In this document: positions 40,601-55,600 of the stretch, in pieces | Position numbering within the stretch: position 1 is the first letter of the stretch | How the letters are laid out: every line of letters starts with the position of its first letter | Assembly (NCBI GenBank): GCA_938743325.2 | Contig: OW568892.1 | Span: 124,001 to 188,000 of the forward strand | Source of the DNA: Pycnococcus provasolii | Taxonomy: Eukaryota > Chlorophyta > Pseudoscourfieldiophyceae > Pseudoscourfieldiales > Pycnococcaceae | Reading direction: 5' to 3' | Length of the DNA: 64,000 bases | Made by a program: the position numbers and the translations under genes | The notes under the pieces: generated by a model | The model's database searches: none | The model's input: the letters and a program-made list of their open reading frames with translations, nothing else | Told to the model about the DNA's origin: nothing

Positions 40601-43600
40601 CGTGGGCGCTGCGACGGTGGCGAGCGGATCGACGCTCGACGTGTCGAGCACAGGCGCTGCGATAGTGACGAGCGGATCGACGCTCGATGTGTCGAGCACA
40701 GGCGCTGCGACAGTGACGAGCGGATCGACGCTCGGCGTGACAGTGGCGACCGACGCGACGGTATCTGCGGGCGGCGACGTGTCGATGACGAGCACGGGCA
40801 AGACGACTGTGACGTCGACCGGCTCCGACATCTCGGTGTCGGCGCCGAGCGCAGACGCGAAGGTGTCGATCGCGTCCGGCGGCTCGACGACGGTGACGAG
40901 CGGCGACGACGTCGACGTCATCGCGGAGGACGCAGTGACGATCATGTCAGGCGAGGGCGGCATGCGTCTGCAGTCGACTGGCCAGCTGGCCGCGTCGTTC
41001 TACGGCGCGGTGCAGCTGAGCAGCACGACCGGACCGATGTCCCTGAGCACAGGCGCGGGCGGCGCATCGCTGGTGTCGCTGGGCGCGGTCCTCGTGGACG
41101 CTGACGGCTCTGGCACAGGCGGTCTCGAGGTCCGCGCCGGCGCATCGGGCGTGGACGTGGACGCGGTCGGCGACGTGTCAGTGACGAGCGATGCGTCGGT
41201 GAGCATGACGAGCGTGGCATCGACGACGGTGACGAGCGGATCGACGCTGGACGTGTCGAGCGTGGGCGCCACGACGGTGACGAGTGGTTCGACGCTGGAC
41301 GTGTCGAGCACGGGCGCCGCGACGGTGGCGAGCGGATCGACGCTGGACGTGTCGAGCGTGGGCGCTGCGACGGTGGCGAGCGGATCGACGCTCGATGTGT
41401 CGAGCACGGGCGCTGCGACGGTGACGAGCGGATCGACGCTCGATGTGTCGAGCACGGGCGCTGCGACAGTGACGAGCGGATCGACGCTCGGCGTGACAGT
41501 GGCGACCGACGCGACTGTATCTGCGGGCGGCGACGTGTCGATGACGAGCACGGGCAAGACGACTGTGACGTCGACCGGCTCCGACATCTCGGTGTCGGCG
41601 CCGAGCGCAGACGCGAAGGTGTCGATCGCGTCCGGCGGCTCGACGACGGTGACGAGCGGCGACGACGTCGACGTCATCGCGGAGGACGCAGTGACGATCA
41701 CGTCAGGCGAGGGCGGCATGCGTCTGCAGTCGACTGGCCAGCTGGCCGCGTCGTTCTACGGCGCGGTGCAGCTGAGCAGCACGACCGGACCGATGTCCCT
41801 GAGCACGGGCGCGGGTGGCGCGTCGCTGGTGTCGCTGGGCGCGGTCCTCGTGGACGCTGACGGCTCTGGCACAGGCGGCCTCGAGGTCCGCGCCGGCGCA
41901 TCGGGCGTGGACGTGGACGCGGTCGGCGACGTGTCAGTGACAAGCGATGCGTCGGTGAGCATGACGAGCGCGGCATCGACGACGGTGACGAGCGGATCGA
42001 CGCTGGACGTGTCGAGCGTGGGCGCCGCGACGGTGACGAGCGGATCGACGCTGGACGTGTCGAGCACGGGCGCTGCGACAGTGACGAGCGGATCGACGCT
42101 CGACGTGTCGAGCACGGGCGCTGCGACAGTGACGAGCGGATCGACGCTCGATGTGTCGAGCACAGGCGCTGCGACAGTGACGAGCGGATCGACGCTCGGC
42201 GTGACAGTGGCGACCGACGCGACGGTATCTGCGGGCGGCGACGTGTCGATGACGAGCACGGGCAAGACGACTGTGACGTCGACCGGCTCCGACATCTCGG
42301 TGTCGGCGCCGAGCGCAGACGCGAAGGTGTCGATCGCGTCCGGCGGCTCGACGACGGTGACGAGCGGCGACGACGTCGACATCATCGCGGAGGACGCAGT
42401 GACGATCATGTCAGGCGAGGGCGGCATGCGTCTGCAGTCGACTGGCCAGCTGGCCGCGTCGTTCTACGGCGCGGTGCAGCTGAGCAGCACGACCGGACCG
42501 ATGTCCCTGAGCACGGGCGCGGGTGGCGCATCGCTGGTGTCGCTGGGCGCGGTCCTCGTGGACGCTGACGGCTCTGGCACAGGCGGCCTCGAGGTCCGCG
42601 CCGGCGCATCGGGCGTGGATGTGGACGCGGTCGGCGACGTGTCAGTGACGAGCGATGCGTCGGTGAGCATGACGAGCGCGGCATCGACGACGGTGACGAG
42701 CGGATNNNNNNNNNNNNNNNNNNNNNNNNNNNNNNNNNNNNNNNNNNNNNNNNNNNNNNNNNNNNNNNNNNNNNNNNNNNNNNNNNNNNNNNNNNNNNNN
42801 NNNNNNNNNNNNNNNNNNNNNNNNNNNNNNNNNNNNNNNNNNNNNNNNNNNNNNNNNNNNNNNNNNNNNNNNNNNNNNNNNNNNNNNNNNNNNNNNNNNN
42901 NNNNNCCGATGTCCCTGAGCACGGGCGCGGGTGGCGCGTCGCTGGTGTCGCTGGGCGCGGTCCTCGTGGACGCTGACGGCTCTGGCACAGGCGGCCTCGA
43001 GGTCCGCGCCGGCGCATCGGGCGTGGACGTGGACGCGGTCGGCGACGTGTCAGTGACGAGCGATGCGTCAGTGAGCATGACGAGCGCGGCATCGACGACG
43101 GTGACGAGCGGATCGACGCTAGACGTGTCGAGCGTGGGCGCCACGACGGTGACGAGCGGATCGACGCTGGACGTGTCGAGCACGGGCGCCGCGACGGTGA
43201 CGAGCGGATCGACGCTGGACGTGTCGAGCACGGGCGCCGCGACGATGGCGAGCGGATCGACGCTCGATGTGTCGAGCACGGGCGCTGCGACGGTGACGAG
43301 CGGATCGACGCTGGACGTGTCGAGCACGGGCGCTGCGACGGTGGCGAGCGGATCGACGCTGGACGTGTCGAGCACGGGCGCCGCGACCGGTGACGAGCGG
43401 ATCGACGCTCGACGTGTCGAGCACGGGCGCCGCGACGGTGGCGAGCGGATCGACGCTGGACGTGTCGAGCACGGGCGCTGCGACAGTGACGAGCGGATCG
43501 ACGCTCGATGTGTCGAGCACAGCGGCTGCGACAGTGACGAGCGGATCGACGCTCGGCGTGACAGTGGCGACCGACGCGACGGTATCTGCGGGCGGCGACG

Positions 43601-46600
43601 TGTCGATGACGAGCACGGGCAAGACGACTGTGACGTCGACCGGCTCCGACATCTCGGTGTCGGCGCCGAGCGCAGACGCGAAGGTGTCGATCGCGTCCGG
43701 CGGCTCGACGACGGTGACGAGCGGCGACGACGTCGACGTCATCGCGGATGACGCAGTGACGATCACGTCAGGTACGGGCGGCATGCGTCTGCAGTCGACT
43801 GGCCAGCTGGCCGCGTCGTTCTACGGCGCGGTGCAGCTGAGCAGCACGACCGGACCGATGTCCCTGAGCACGGGCGCGGGTGGCGCATCGCTGGTGTCGC
43901 TGGGCGCGGTCCTCGTGGACGCTGACGGCTCTGGCACAGGCGGCCTCGAGGTCCGCGCCGGCGCATCGGGCGTGGACGTGGACGCGGTCGGCGACGTGTC
44001 AGTGACGAGCGATGCGTCGGTGAGCATGACGAGCGCGGCATCGACGACGGTGACGAGCGGATCGACGCTGGACGTGTCGAGCGTGGGCGCCGCGACGGTG
44101 GCGAGCGGATCGACGCTGGACGTGTCGAGCACGGGCGCCGCGACGGTGGCAAGCGGATCGACGCTGGACGTGTCGAGCACGGGCGCCGCGACAGTGGCGA
44201 GCGGATCGACGCTCGATGTGTCGAGCACGGGCGCTGCGACAGTGACGAGCGGATCGACGCTCGACGTGTCGAGCACAGCGGCTGCGACAGTGACGAGCGG
44301 ATCGACGCTCGATGTGTCGAGCACAGGCGCTGCGACAGTGACGAGCGGATCGACGCTCGGCGTGACAGTGGCGACCGACGCGACGGTATCTGCGGGCGGC
44401 GACGTGTCGATGACGAGCACGGGCAAGACGACAGTGACGTCGACCGGCTCCGACATCTCGATGTCGGCGCCGAGCGCAGACGCGAAGGTGTCGATCGCGT
44501 CCGGCGGCTCGACGACGGTGACGAGCGGCGACGACGTCGACGTCATCGCGGAGGACGCAGTGACGATCACGTCAGGCGAGGGCGGCATGCGTCTGCAGTC
44601 GACTGGCCAGCTGGCCGCGTCGTTCTACGGCGCGGTGCAGCTGAGCAGCACGACCGGACCGATGTCCCTGAGCACGGGCGCGGGTGGCGCGTCGCTGGTG
44701 TCGCTGGGCGCGGTCCTCGTGGATGCTGACGGCTCTGGCACAGGCGGCCTCGAGGTCCGCGCCGGCGCATCGGGCGTGGACGTGGACGCGGTCGGCGACG
44801 TGTCAGTGACGAGCGATGCGTCAGTGAGCATGACGAGCGCGGCATCGACGACGGTGACGAGCGGATCGACGCTGGACGTGTCGAGCGTGGGCGCCGCGAC
44901 GGTGACGAGCGGATCGACGCTGGACGTGTCGAGCACGGGCGCCGCGACGGTGGCGAGCGGATCGACGCTGGACGTGTCGAGCACGGGCGCTGCGACGGTG
45001 GCGAGCGGATCGACGCTGGACGTGTCGAGCACGGGCGCTGCGACAGTGACGAGCGGATCGACGCTCGACGTGTCGAGCACAGCGGCTGCGACAGTGACGA
45101 GCGGATCGACGCTCGGCGTGACAGTGGCGACCGATGCGACGGTATCTGCGGGCGGCGACGTTTCGATGACGAGCACGGGCAAGACGACTGTGACGTCGAC
45201 CGGCTCCGACATCTCGGTGTCGGCGCCGAGCGCAGACGCGAAGGTGTCGATCGCGTCCGGCGGCTCGACGACGGTGACGAGCGGCGACGACGTCGACGTC
45301 ATCGCGGAGGACGCAGTGACGATCACGTCAGGTACGGGCGGCATGCGTCTGCAGTCGACTGGCCAGCTGGCCGCGTCGTTCTACGGCGCGGTGCAGCTGA
45401 GCAGCACGACCGGACCGATGTCCCTGAGCACGGGCGCGGGCGGCGCATCGCTGGTGTCGCTGGGCGCGGTCCTCGTGGACGCTGACGGCTCTGGCACAGG
45501 CGGCCTCGAGGTCCGCGCCGGCGCATCGGGCGTGGACGTGGACGCGGTCGGCGACGTGTCAGTGACGAGCGATGCGTCAGTGAGCATGACGAGCGCGGCA
45601 TCGACGACGGTGACGAGCGGATCGACGCTGGACGTGTCGAGCACGGGCGCCGCGACGGTGACGAGCGGATCGACGCTGGACGTGTCGAGCACGGGCGCCG
45701 CGACGGTGGCGAGCGGATCGACGCTGGACGTGTCGAGCACGGGCGCTGCGACAGTGACGAGCGGATCGACGCTCGATGTGTCGAGCACGGGCGCTGCGAC
45801 AGTGACGAGCGGATCGACGCTCGGCGTGACAGTGGCGACCGACGCGACGGTATCTGCGGGCGGCGACGTGTCGATGACGAGCACGGGCAAGACGACTGTG
45901 ACGTCGACCGGCTCCGACATCTCGGTGTCGGCGCCGAGCGCAGACGCGAAGGTGTCGATCGCGTCCGGCGGCTCGACGACGGTGACGAGCGGCGACGACG
46001 TCGACGTCATCGCGGAGGACGCAGTGACGATCATGTCAGGCGAGGGCGGCATGCGTCTGCAGTCGACTGGCCAGCTGGCCGCGTCGTTCTACGGCGCGGT
46101 GCAGCTGAGCAGCACGACCGGACCGATGTCCCTGAGCACGGGCGCGGGTGGCGCGTCGCTGGTGTCGCTGGGCGCGGTCCTCGTGGACGCTGACGGCTCT
46201 GGCACAGGCGGCCTCGAGGTCCGCGCCGGCGCATCGGGCGTGGACGTGGACGCGGTCGGCGACGTGTCAGTGACGAGCGATGCGTCAGTGAGCATGACGA
46301 GCGCGGCATCGACGACGGTGACGAGCGGATCGACGCTGGACGTGTCGAGCGTGGGCGCCGCGACGGTGGCGAGCGGATCGACGCTGGACGTGTCGAGCAC
46401 GGGCGCCGCGACGATGGCGAGCGGATCGACGCTCGATGTGTCGAGCACGGGCGCCGCGACGGTGGCGAGCGGATCGACGCTGGACGTGTCGAGCACGGGC
46501 GCTGCGACGGTGGCGAGCGGATCGACGCTGGACGTGTCGAGCACGGGCGCCGCGACGGTGACGAGCGGATCGACGCTCGACGTGTCGAGCACGGGCGCCG

Positions 46601-49600
46601 CGACGGTGGCGAGCGGATCGACGCTGGACGTGTCGAGCACGGGCGCTGCGACAGTGACGAGCGGATCGACGCTCGATGTGTCGAGCACAGCGGCTGCGAC
46701 AGTGACGAGCGGATCGACGCTCGGCGTGACAGTGGCGACCGACGCGACGGTATCTGCGGGCGGCGACGTGTCGATGACGAGCACGGGCAAGACGACTGTG
46801 ACGTCGACCGGCTCCGACATCTCGGTGTCGGCGCCGAGCGCAGACGCGAAGGTGTCGATCGCGTCCGGCGGCTCGACGACGGTGACGAGCGGCGACGACG
46901 TCGACGTCATCGCGGATGACGCAGTGACGATCACGTCAGGTACGGGCGGCATGCGTCTGCAGTCGACTGGCCAGCTGGCCGCGTCGTTCTACGGCGCGGT
47001 GCAGCTGAGCAGCACGACCGGACCGATGTCCCTGAGCACGGGCGCGGGTGGCGCATCGCTGGTGTCGCTGGGCGCGGTCCTCGTGGACGCTGACGGCTCT
47101 GGCACAGGCGGCCTCGAGGTCCGCGCCGGCGCATCGGGCGTGGACGTGGACGCGGTCGGCGACGTGTCAGTGACGAGCGATGCGTCGGTGAGCATGACGA
47201 GCGCGGCATCGACGACGGTGACGAGCGGATCGACGCTGGACGTGTCGAGCGTGGGCGCCGCGACGGTGGCGAGCGGATCGACGCTGGACGTGTCGAGCAC
47301 GGGCGCCGCGACGGTGGCAAGCGGATCGACGCTGGACGTGTCGAGCACGGGCGCCGCGACAGTGGCGAGCGGATCGACGCTCGATGTGTCGAGCACGGGC
47401 GCTGCGACAGTGACGAGCGGATCGACGCTCGATGTGTCGAGCACAGCGGCTGCGACAGTGACGAGCGGATCGACGCTCGGCGTGACAGTGGCGACCGACG
47501 CGACGGTATCTGCGGGCGGCGACGTGTCGATGACGAGCACGGGCAAGACGACAGTGACGTCGACCGGCTCCGACATCTCGGTGTCGGCGCCGAGCGCAGA
47601 CGCGAAGGTGTCGATCGCGTCCGGCGGCTCGACGACGGTGACGAGCGGCGACGACGTCGACGTCATCGCGGAGGACGCAGTGACGATCACGTCAGGTACG
47701 GGCGGCATGCGTCTGCAGTCGACTGGCCAGCTGGCCGCGTCGTTCTACGGCGCGGTGCAGCTGAGCACCACGACCGGACCGATGTCCCTGAGCACGGGCG
47801 CGGGTGGCGCATCGCTGGTGTCGCTGGGCGCGGTCCTCGTGGACGCTGACGGCTCTGGCACAGGCGGCCTCGAGGTCCGCGCCGGCGCATCGGGCGTGGA
47901 CGTGGACGCGGTCGGCGACGTGTCAGTGACGAGCGATGCGTCGGTGAGCATGACGAGCGCGGCATCGACGACGGTGACGAGCGGATCGACGCTGGACGTG
48001 TCGAGCGTGGGCGCCGCGACGGTGGCGAGCGGATCGACGCTGGACGTGTCGAGCACGGGCGCCGCGACGGTGACGAGCGGATCGACGCTGGACGTGTCGA
48101 GCACGGGCGCCGCGACAGTGGCGAGCGGATCGACGCTGGACGTGTCGAGCACGGGCGCTGCGACAGTGACGAGCGGATCGACGCTCGATGTGTCGAGCAC
48201 GGGCGCTGCGACAGTGACGAGCGGATCGACGCTCGGCGTGACAGTGGCGACCGACGCGACGGTATCTGCGGGCGGCGACGTGTCGATGACGAGCACGGGC
48301 AAGACGACTGTGACGTCGACCGGCTCCGACATCTCGGTGTCGGCGCCGAGCGCAGACGCGAAGGTGTCGATCGCGTCCGGCGGCTCGACGACGGTGACGA
48401 GCGGCGACGACGTCGACGTCATCGCGGATGACGCAGTGACGATCACGTCAGGTACGGGCGGCATGCGTCTGCAGTCGACTGGCCAGCTGGCCGCGTCGTT
48501 CTACGGCGCGGTGCAGCTGAGCAGCACGACCGGACCGATGTCCCTAAGCACGGGCGCGGGTGGCGCATCGCTTGTGTCGCTGGGCGCGGTCCTCGTGGAC
48601 GCTGACGGCTCTGGCACAGGCGGTCTCGAGGTCCGCGCCGGCGCATCGGGCGTGGACGTGGACGCGGTCGGCGACGTGTCAGTGACGAGCGATGCGTCGG
48701 TGAGCATGACGAGCGCGGCATCGACGACGGTGACGAGCGGATCGACGCTGGACGTGTCGAGCGTGGGCGCCGCGACGGTGGCGAGCGGATCGACGCTGGA
48801 CGTGTCGAGCACGGGCGCCGCGACGGTGACGAGCGGATCGACGCTGGACGTGTCGAGCACGGGCGCCGCGACGGTGGCGAGCGGATCGACGCTGGACGTG
48901 TCGAGCACGGGCGCTGCGACAGTGACGAGCGGATCGACGCTCGATGTGTCGAGCACGGGCGCCGCGACAGTGACGAGCGGATCGACGCTCGGCGTGACAG
49001 TGGCGACCGACGCGACGGTATCTGCGGGCGGCGACGTGTCGATGACGAGCACGGGCAAGACGACTGTGACGTCGACCGGCTCCGACATCTCGGTGTCGGC
49101 GCCGAGCGCAGACGCGAAGGTGTCGATCGCGTCCGGCGGCTCGACGACGGTGACGAGCGGCGACGACGTCGACGTCATCGCGGAGGACGCAGTGACGATC
49201 ACGTCAGGTACGGGCGGCATGCGTCTGCAGTCGACTGGCCAGCTGGCCGCGTCGTTCTACGGCGCGGTGCAGCTGAGCAGCACGACCGGACCGATGTCCC
49301 TGAGCACGGGCGCGGGTGGCGCGTCGCTGGTGTCGCTGGGCGCGGTCCTCGTGGATGCTGACGGCTCTGGCACAGGCGGCCTCGAGGTCCGCGCCGGCGC
49401 ATCGGGCGTGGACGTGGACGCGGTCGGCGACGTGTCAGTGACGAGCGATGCGTCGGTGAGCATGACGAGCGCGGCATCGACGACGGTGACGAGCGGATCG
49501 ACGCTGGACGTGTCGAGCGTGGGCGCCGCGACGGTGACGAGCGGATCGACGCTGGACGTGTCGAGCACGGGCGCCGCGACGATGGCGAGCGGATCGACGC

Positions 49601-52600
49601 TGGACGTGTCGAGCACGGGCGCTGCGACGGTGGCGAGCGGATCGACGCTGGACGTGTCGAGCACGGGCGCTGCGACAGTGACGAGCGGATCGACGCTCGA
49701 CGTGTCGAGCACAGCGGCTGCGACAGTGACGAGCGGATCGACGCTCGGCGTGACAGTGGCGACCGACGCGACGGTATCTGCGGGCGGCGACATGTCGATG
49801 ACGAGCACGGGCAAGACGACTGTGACGTCGACCGGCTCCGACATCTCGGTGTCGGCGCCGAGCGCAGACGCGAAGGTGTCGATCGCGTCCGGCGGCTCGA
49901 CGACGGTGACGAGCGGCGACGACGTCGACGTCATCGCGGATGACGCAGTGACGATCACGTCAGGTACGGGCGGCATGCGTCTGCAGTCGACTGGCCAGCT
50001 GGCCGCGTCGTTCTACGGCGCGGTGCAGCTGAGCAGCACGACCGGACCGATGTCCCTGAGCACGGGCGCGGGTGGCGCGTCGCTTGTGTCGCTGGGCGCG
50101 GTCCTCGTGGATGCTGACGGCTCTGGCACAGGCGGCCTCGAGGTCCGCGCCGGCGCATCGGGCGTGGACGTGGACGCGGTCGGCGACGTGTCAGTGACGA
50201 GCGATGCGTCGGTGAGCATGACGAGCGCGGCATCGACGACGGTGACGAGCGGATCGACGCTGGACGTGTCGAGCGTGGGCGCCGCGACGGTGACGAGCGG
50301 ATCGACGCTGGACGTGTCGAGCACGGGCGCCGCGACGATGGCGAGCGGATCGACGCTGGACGTGTCGAGCACGGGCGCTGCGACGGTGGCGAGCGGATCG
50401 ACGCTGGACGTGTCGAGCACGGGCGCCGCGACAGTGACGAGCGGATCGACGCTCGACGTGTCGAGCACAGCGGCTGCGACAGTGACGAGCGGATCGACGC
50501 TCGGCGTGACAGTGGCGACCGATGCGACGGTATCTGCGGGCGGCGACGTTTCGATGACGAGCACGGGCAAGACGACTGTGACGTCGACCGGCTCCGACAT
50601 CTCGGTGTCGGCGCCGAGCGCAGACGCGAAGGTGTCGATCGCGTCCGGCGGCTCGACGAGAGTGACGAGCGGCGACGACGTCGACGTCACCGCGGAGGAC
50701 GCAGTGACGATCACGTCAGGTACGGGCGGCATGCGTTTGGAGTCGACTGGCCAGCTGGCCGCGTCGTTCTACGGCGCGGTGCAGCTGAGCAGCACGACCG
50801 GACCGATGTCCCTGAGCACGGGCGCGGGTGGCGCGTCGCTTGTGTCGCTGGGCGCGGTCCTCGTGGACGCTGACGGCTCTGGCACAGGCGGTCTCGAGGT
50901 CCGCGCCGGCGCATCGGGCGTGGACGTGGACGCGGTCGGCGACGTGTCAGTGACGAGCGATGCGTCGGTGAGCATGACGAGCGCGGCATCGACGACGGTG
51001 ACGAGCGGATCGACGCTGGACGTGTCGAGCGTGGGCGCCGCGACGGTGACGAGCGGATCGACGCTGGACGTGTCGAGCGTGGGCGCCACGACGGTGGCGA
51101 GCGGATCGACGCTCGACGTGTCGAGCACGGGCGCTGCGACGGTGGCGAGCGGATCGACGCTGGACGTGTCGAGCACGGCGGCTGCGACAGTGACGAGCGG
51201 ATCGACGCTCGATGTGTCGAGCACGGCGGCTGCGACAGTGACGAGCGGATCGACGCTCGGCGTGACAGTGGCGACCGATGCGACGGTATCTGCGGGCGGC
51301 GACGTGTCGATGACGAGCACGGGCAAGACGACTGTGACGTCGACCGGCTCCGACATCTCGGTGTCGGCGCCGAGCGCAGACGCGAAGGTGTCGATCGCGT
51401 CCGGCGGCTCGACGACGGTGACGAGCGGCGACGACGTCGACGTCACCGCGGAGGACGCAGTGACGATCACGTCAGGTACGGGCGGCATGCGTCTGCAGTC
51501 GACTGGCCAGCTGGCCGCGTCGTTCTACGGCGCGGTGCAGCTGAGCAGCACGACCGGACCGATGTCCCTGAGCACGGGCGCGGGCGGCGCATCGCTGGTG
51601 TCGCTGGGCGCGGTCCTCGTGGACGCTGACGGCTCTGGCACAGGCGGCCTCGAGGTCCGCGCCGGCGCATCGGGCGTGGACGTGGACGCGGTCGGCGACG
51701 TGTCAGTGACGAGCGATGCGTCGGTGAGCATGACGAGCGCGGCATCGACGACGGTGACGAGCGGATCGACGCTGGACGTGTCGAGCGTGGGCGCCGCGAC
51801 GGTGACGAGCGGATCGACGCTGGACGTGTCGAGCACGGGCGCCGCGACGGTGGCGAGCGGATCGACGCTGGACGTGTCGAGCACGGGCGCTGCGACGGTG
51901 GCGAGCGGATCGACGCTGGACGTGTCGAGCACGGGCGCTGCGACAGTGACGAGCGGATCGACGCTCGATGTGTCGAGCACGGGCGCTGCGACAGTGACGA
52001 GCGGATCGACGCTCGGCGTGACAGTGGCGACCGACGCGACGGTATCTGCGGGCGGCGACATGTCGATGACGAGCACGGGCAAGACGACTGTGACGTCGAC
52101 CGGCTCCGACATCTCGGTGTCGGCGCCGAGCGCAGACGCGAAGGTGTCGATCGCGTCCGGCGGCTCGACGACGGTGACGAGCGGCGACGACGTCGACGTC
52201 ATCGCGGAGGACGCAGTGACGATCACGTCAGGTACGGGCGGCATGCGTCTGCAGTCGACTGGCCAGCTGGCCGCGTCGTTCTACGGCGCGGTGCAGCTGA
52301 GCAGCACGACCGGACCGATGTCCCTGAGCACGGGCGCAGGTGGCGCGTCGCTTGTGTCGCTGGGCGCGGTCCTCGTGGATGCTGACGGCTCTGGCACAGG
52401 CGGCCTCGAGGTCCGCGCCGGCGCATCGGGCGTGGACGTGGACGCGGTCGGCGACGTGTCAGTGACGAGCGATGCGTCGGTGAGCATGACGAGCGCGGCA
52501 TCGACGACGGTGACGAGCGGATCGACGCTGGACGTGTCGAGCGTGGGCGCCGCGACGGTGACGAGCGGATCGACGCTGGACGTGTCGAGCACGGGCGCCG

Positions 52601-55600
52601 CGACGGTGGCGAGCGGATCGACGCTGGACGTGTCGAGCACGGGCGCTGCGACGGTGGCGAGCGGATCGACGCTGGACGTGTCGAGCACGGGCGCTGCGAC
52701 AGTGACGAGCGGATCGACGCTCGACGTGTCGAGCACAGCGGCTGCGACAGTGACGAGCGGATCGACGCTCGGCGTGACAGTGGCGACCGATGCGACGGTA
52801 TCTGCGGGCGGCGACGTTTCGATGACGAGCACGGGCAAGACGACTGTGACGTCGACCGGCTCCGACATCTCGGTGTCGGCGCCGAGCGCAGACGCGAAGG
52901 TGTCGATCGCGTCCGGCGGCTCGACGAGAGTGACGAGCGGCGACGACGTCGACGTCACCGCGGAGGACGCAGTGACGATCACGTCAGGTACGGGCGGCAT
53001 GCGTTTGGAGTCGACTGGCCAGCTGGCCGCGTCGTTCTACGGCGCGGTGCAGCTGAGCAGCACGACCGGACCGATGTCCCTGAGCACGGGCGCGGGTGGC
53101 GCGTCGCTTGTGTCGCTGGGCGCGGTCCTCGTGGACGCTGACGGCTCTGGCACAGGCGGCCTCGAGGTCCGCGCCGGCGCATCGGGCGTGGACGTGGACG
53201 CGGTCGGCGACGTGTCAGTGACGAGCGATGCGTCGGTGAGCATGACGAGCGCGGCATCGACGACGGTGACGAGCGGATCGACGCTGGACGTGTCGAGCGT
53301 GGGCGCCGCGACGGTGACGAGCGGATCGACGCTGGACGTGTCGAGCACGGGCGCCGCGACGGTGGCGAGCGGATCGACGCTGGACGTGTCGAGCACGGGC
53401 GCTGCGACGGTGGCGAGCGGATCGACGCTGGACGTGTCGAGCACGGCGGCTGCGACAGTGACGAGCGGATCGACGCTCGATGTGTCGAGCACGGCGGCTG
53501 CGACAGTGACGAGCGGATCGACGCTCGGCGTGACAGTGGCGACCGACGCGACGGTATCTGCGGGCGGCGACGTGTCGATGACGAGCACGGGCAAGACGAC
53601 TGTGACGTCGACCGGCTCCGACATCTCGGTGTCGGCGCCGAGCGCAGACGCGAAGGTGTCGATCGCGTCCGGCGGCTCGACGACGGTGACGAGCGGCGAC
53701 GACGTCGACGTCACCGCGGAGGACGCAGTGACGATCACGTCAGGTACGGGCGGCATGCGTTTGGAGTCGACTGGCCAGCTGGCCGCGTCGTTCTACGGCG
53801 CGGTGCAGCTGAGCAGCACGACCGGACCGATGTCCCTGAGCACGGGCGCGGGTGGCGCGTCGCTTGTGTCGCTGGGCGCGGTCCTCGTGGACGCTGACAG
53901 CTCTGGCACAGGCGGCCTCGAGGTCCGCGCCGGCGCATCGGGCGTGGACGTGGACGCGGTCGGCGACGTGTCAGTGACGAGCGATGCGTCGGTGAGCATG
54001 ACGAGCGCGGCATCGACGACGGTGACGAGCGGATCGACGCTGGACGTGTCTAGCACGGGCGCCGCGACGGTGGCGAGCGGATCGACGCTGGACGTGTCGA
54101 GCGTGGGTGCCACGACGGTGGCGAGCGGATCGACGCTCGACGTGTCGAGCACGGGCGCTGCGACGGTGGCGAGCGGATCGACGCTCGATGTGTCGAGCAC
54201 GGGCGCTGCGACAGTGACGAGCGGATCGACGCTCGACGTGTCGAGCACAGCGGCTGCGACAGTGACGAGCGGATCGACGCTCGGCGTGACAGTGGCGACC
54301 GACGCGACGGTATCTGCGGGCGGCGACGTGTCGATGACGAGCACGGGCAAGACGACTGTGACGTCGACCGGCTCCGACATCTCGGTGTCGGCGCCGAGCG
54401 CAGACGCGAAGGTGTCGATCGCGTCCGGCGGCTCGACGACGGTGACGAGCGGCGACGACGTCGACGTCACCGCGGAGGACGCAGTGACGATCACGTCAGG
54501 TACGGGCGGCATGCGTTTGGAGTCGACTGGCCAGCTGGCCGCGTCGTTCTACGGCGCGGTGCAGCTGAGCAGCACGACCGGACCGATGTCCCTGAGCACG
54601 GGCGCGGGTGGCGCGTCGCTTGTGTCGCTGGGCGCGGTCCTCGTGGACGCTGACGGCTCTGGCACAGGCGGCCTCGAGGTCTGCGCCGGCGCATCGGGCG
54701 TGGACGTGGACGCGGTCGGCGACGTGTCAGTGACAAGCGATGCGTCGGTGAGCATGACGAGCGCGGCATCGACGACGGTGACGAGCGGATCGACGCTGGA
54801 CGTGTCGAGCACGGGCGCCGCGACGGTGGCGAGCGGATCGACGCTGGACGTGTCGAGCACGGGCGCTGCGACGGTGGCGAGCGGATCGACGCTGGACGTG
54901 TCGAGCACGGGCGCTGCGACGGTGGCGAGCGGATCGACGCTCGATGTGTCGAGCACGGCGGCTGCGACAGTGACGAGCGGATCGACGCTCGATGTGTCGA
55001 GCACAGCGGCTGCGACAGTGACGAGCGGATCGACGCTCGGCGTGACAGTGGCGACCGATGCGACGGTATCTGCGGGCGGCGACGTGTCGATGACGAGCAC
55101 GGGCAAGACGACTGTGACGTCGACCGGCTCCGACATCTCGGTGTCGGCGCCGAGCGCAGACGCGAAGGTGTCGATCGCGTCCGGCGGCTCGACGACGGTG
55201 ACGAGCGGCGACGACGTCGACGTCATCGCGGAGGACGCAGTGACGATCACGTCAGGTACGGGCGGCATGCGTTTGGAGTCGACTGGCCAGCTGGCCGCGT
55301 CGTTCTACGGCGCGGTGCAGCTGAGCAGCACGACCGGACCGATGTCCCTAAGCACGGGCGCGGGTGGCGCGTCGCTTGTGTCGCTGGGCGCGGTCCTCGT
55401 GGACGCTGACGGCTCTGGCACAGGCGGCCTCGAGGTCCGCGCCGGCGCATCGGGCGTGGACGTGGACGCGGTCGGCGACGTGTCAGTGACGAGCGATGCG
55501 TCGGTGAGCATGACGAGCGCGGCATCGACGACGGTGACGAGCGGATCGACGCTGGACGTGTCTAGCACGGGCGCCGCGACGGTGACGAGCGGATCGACGC

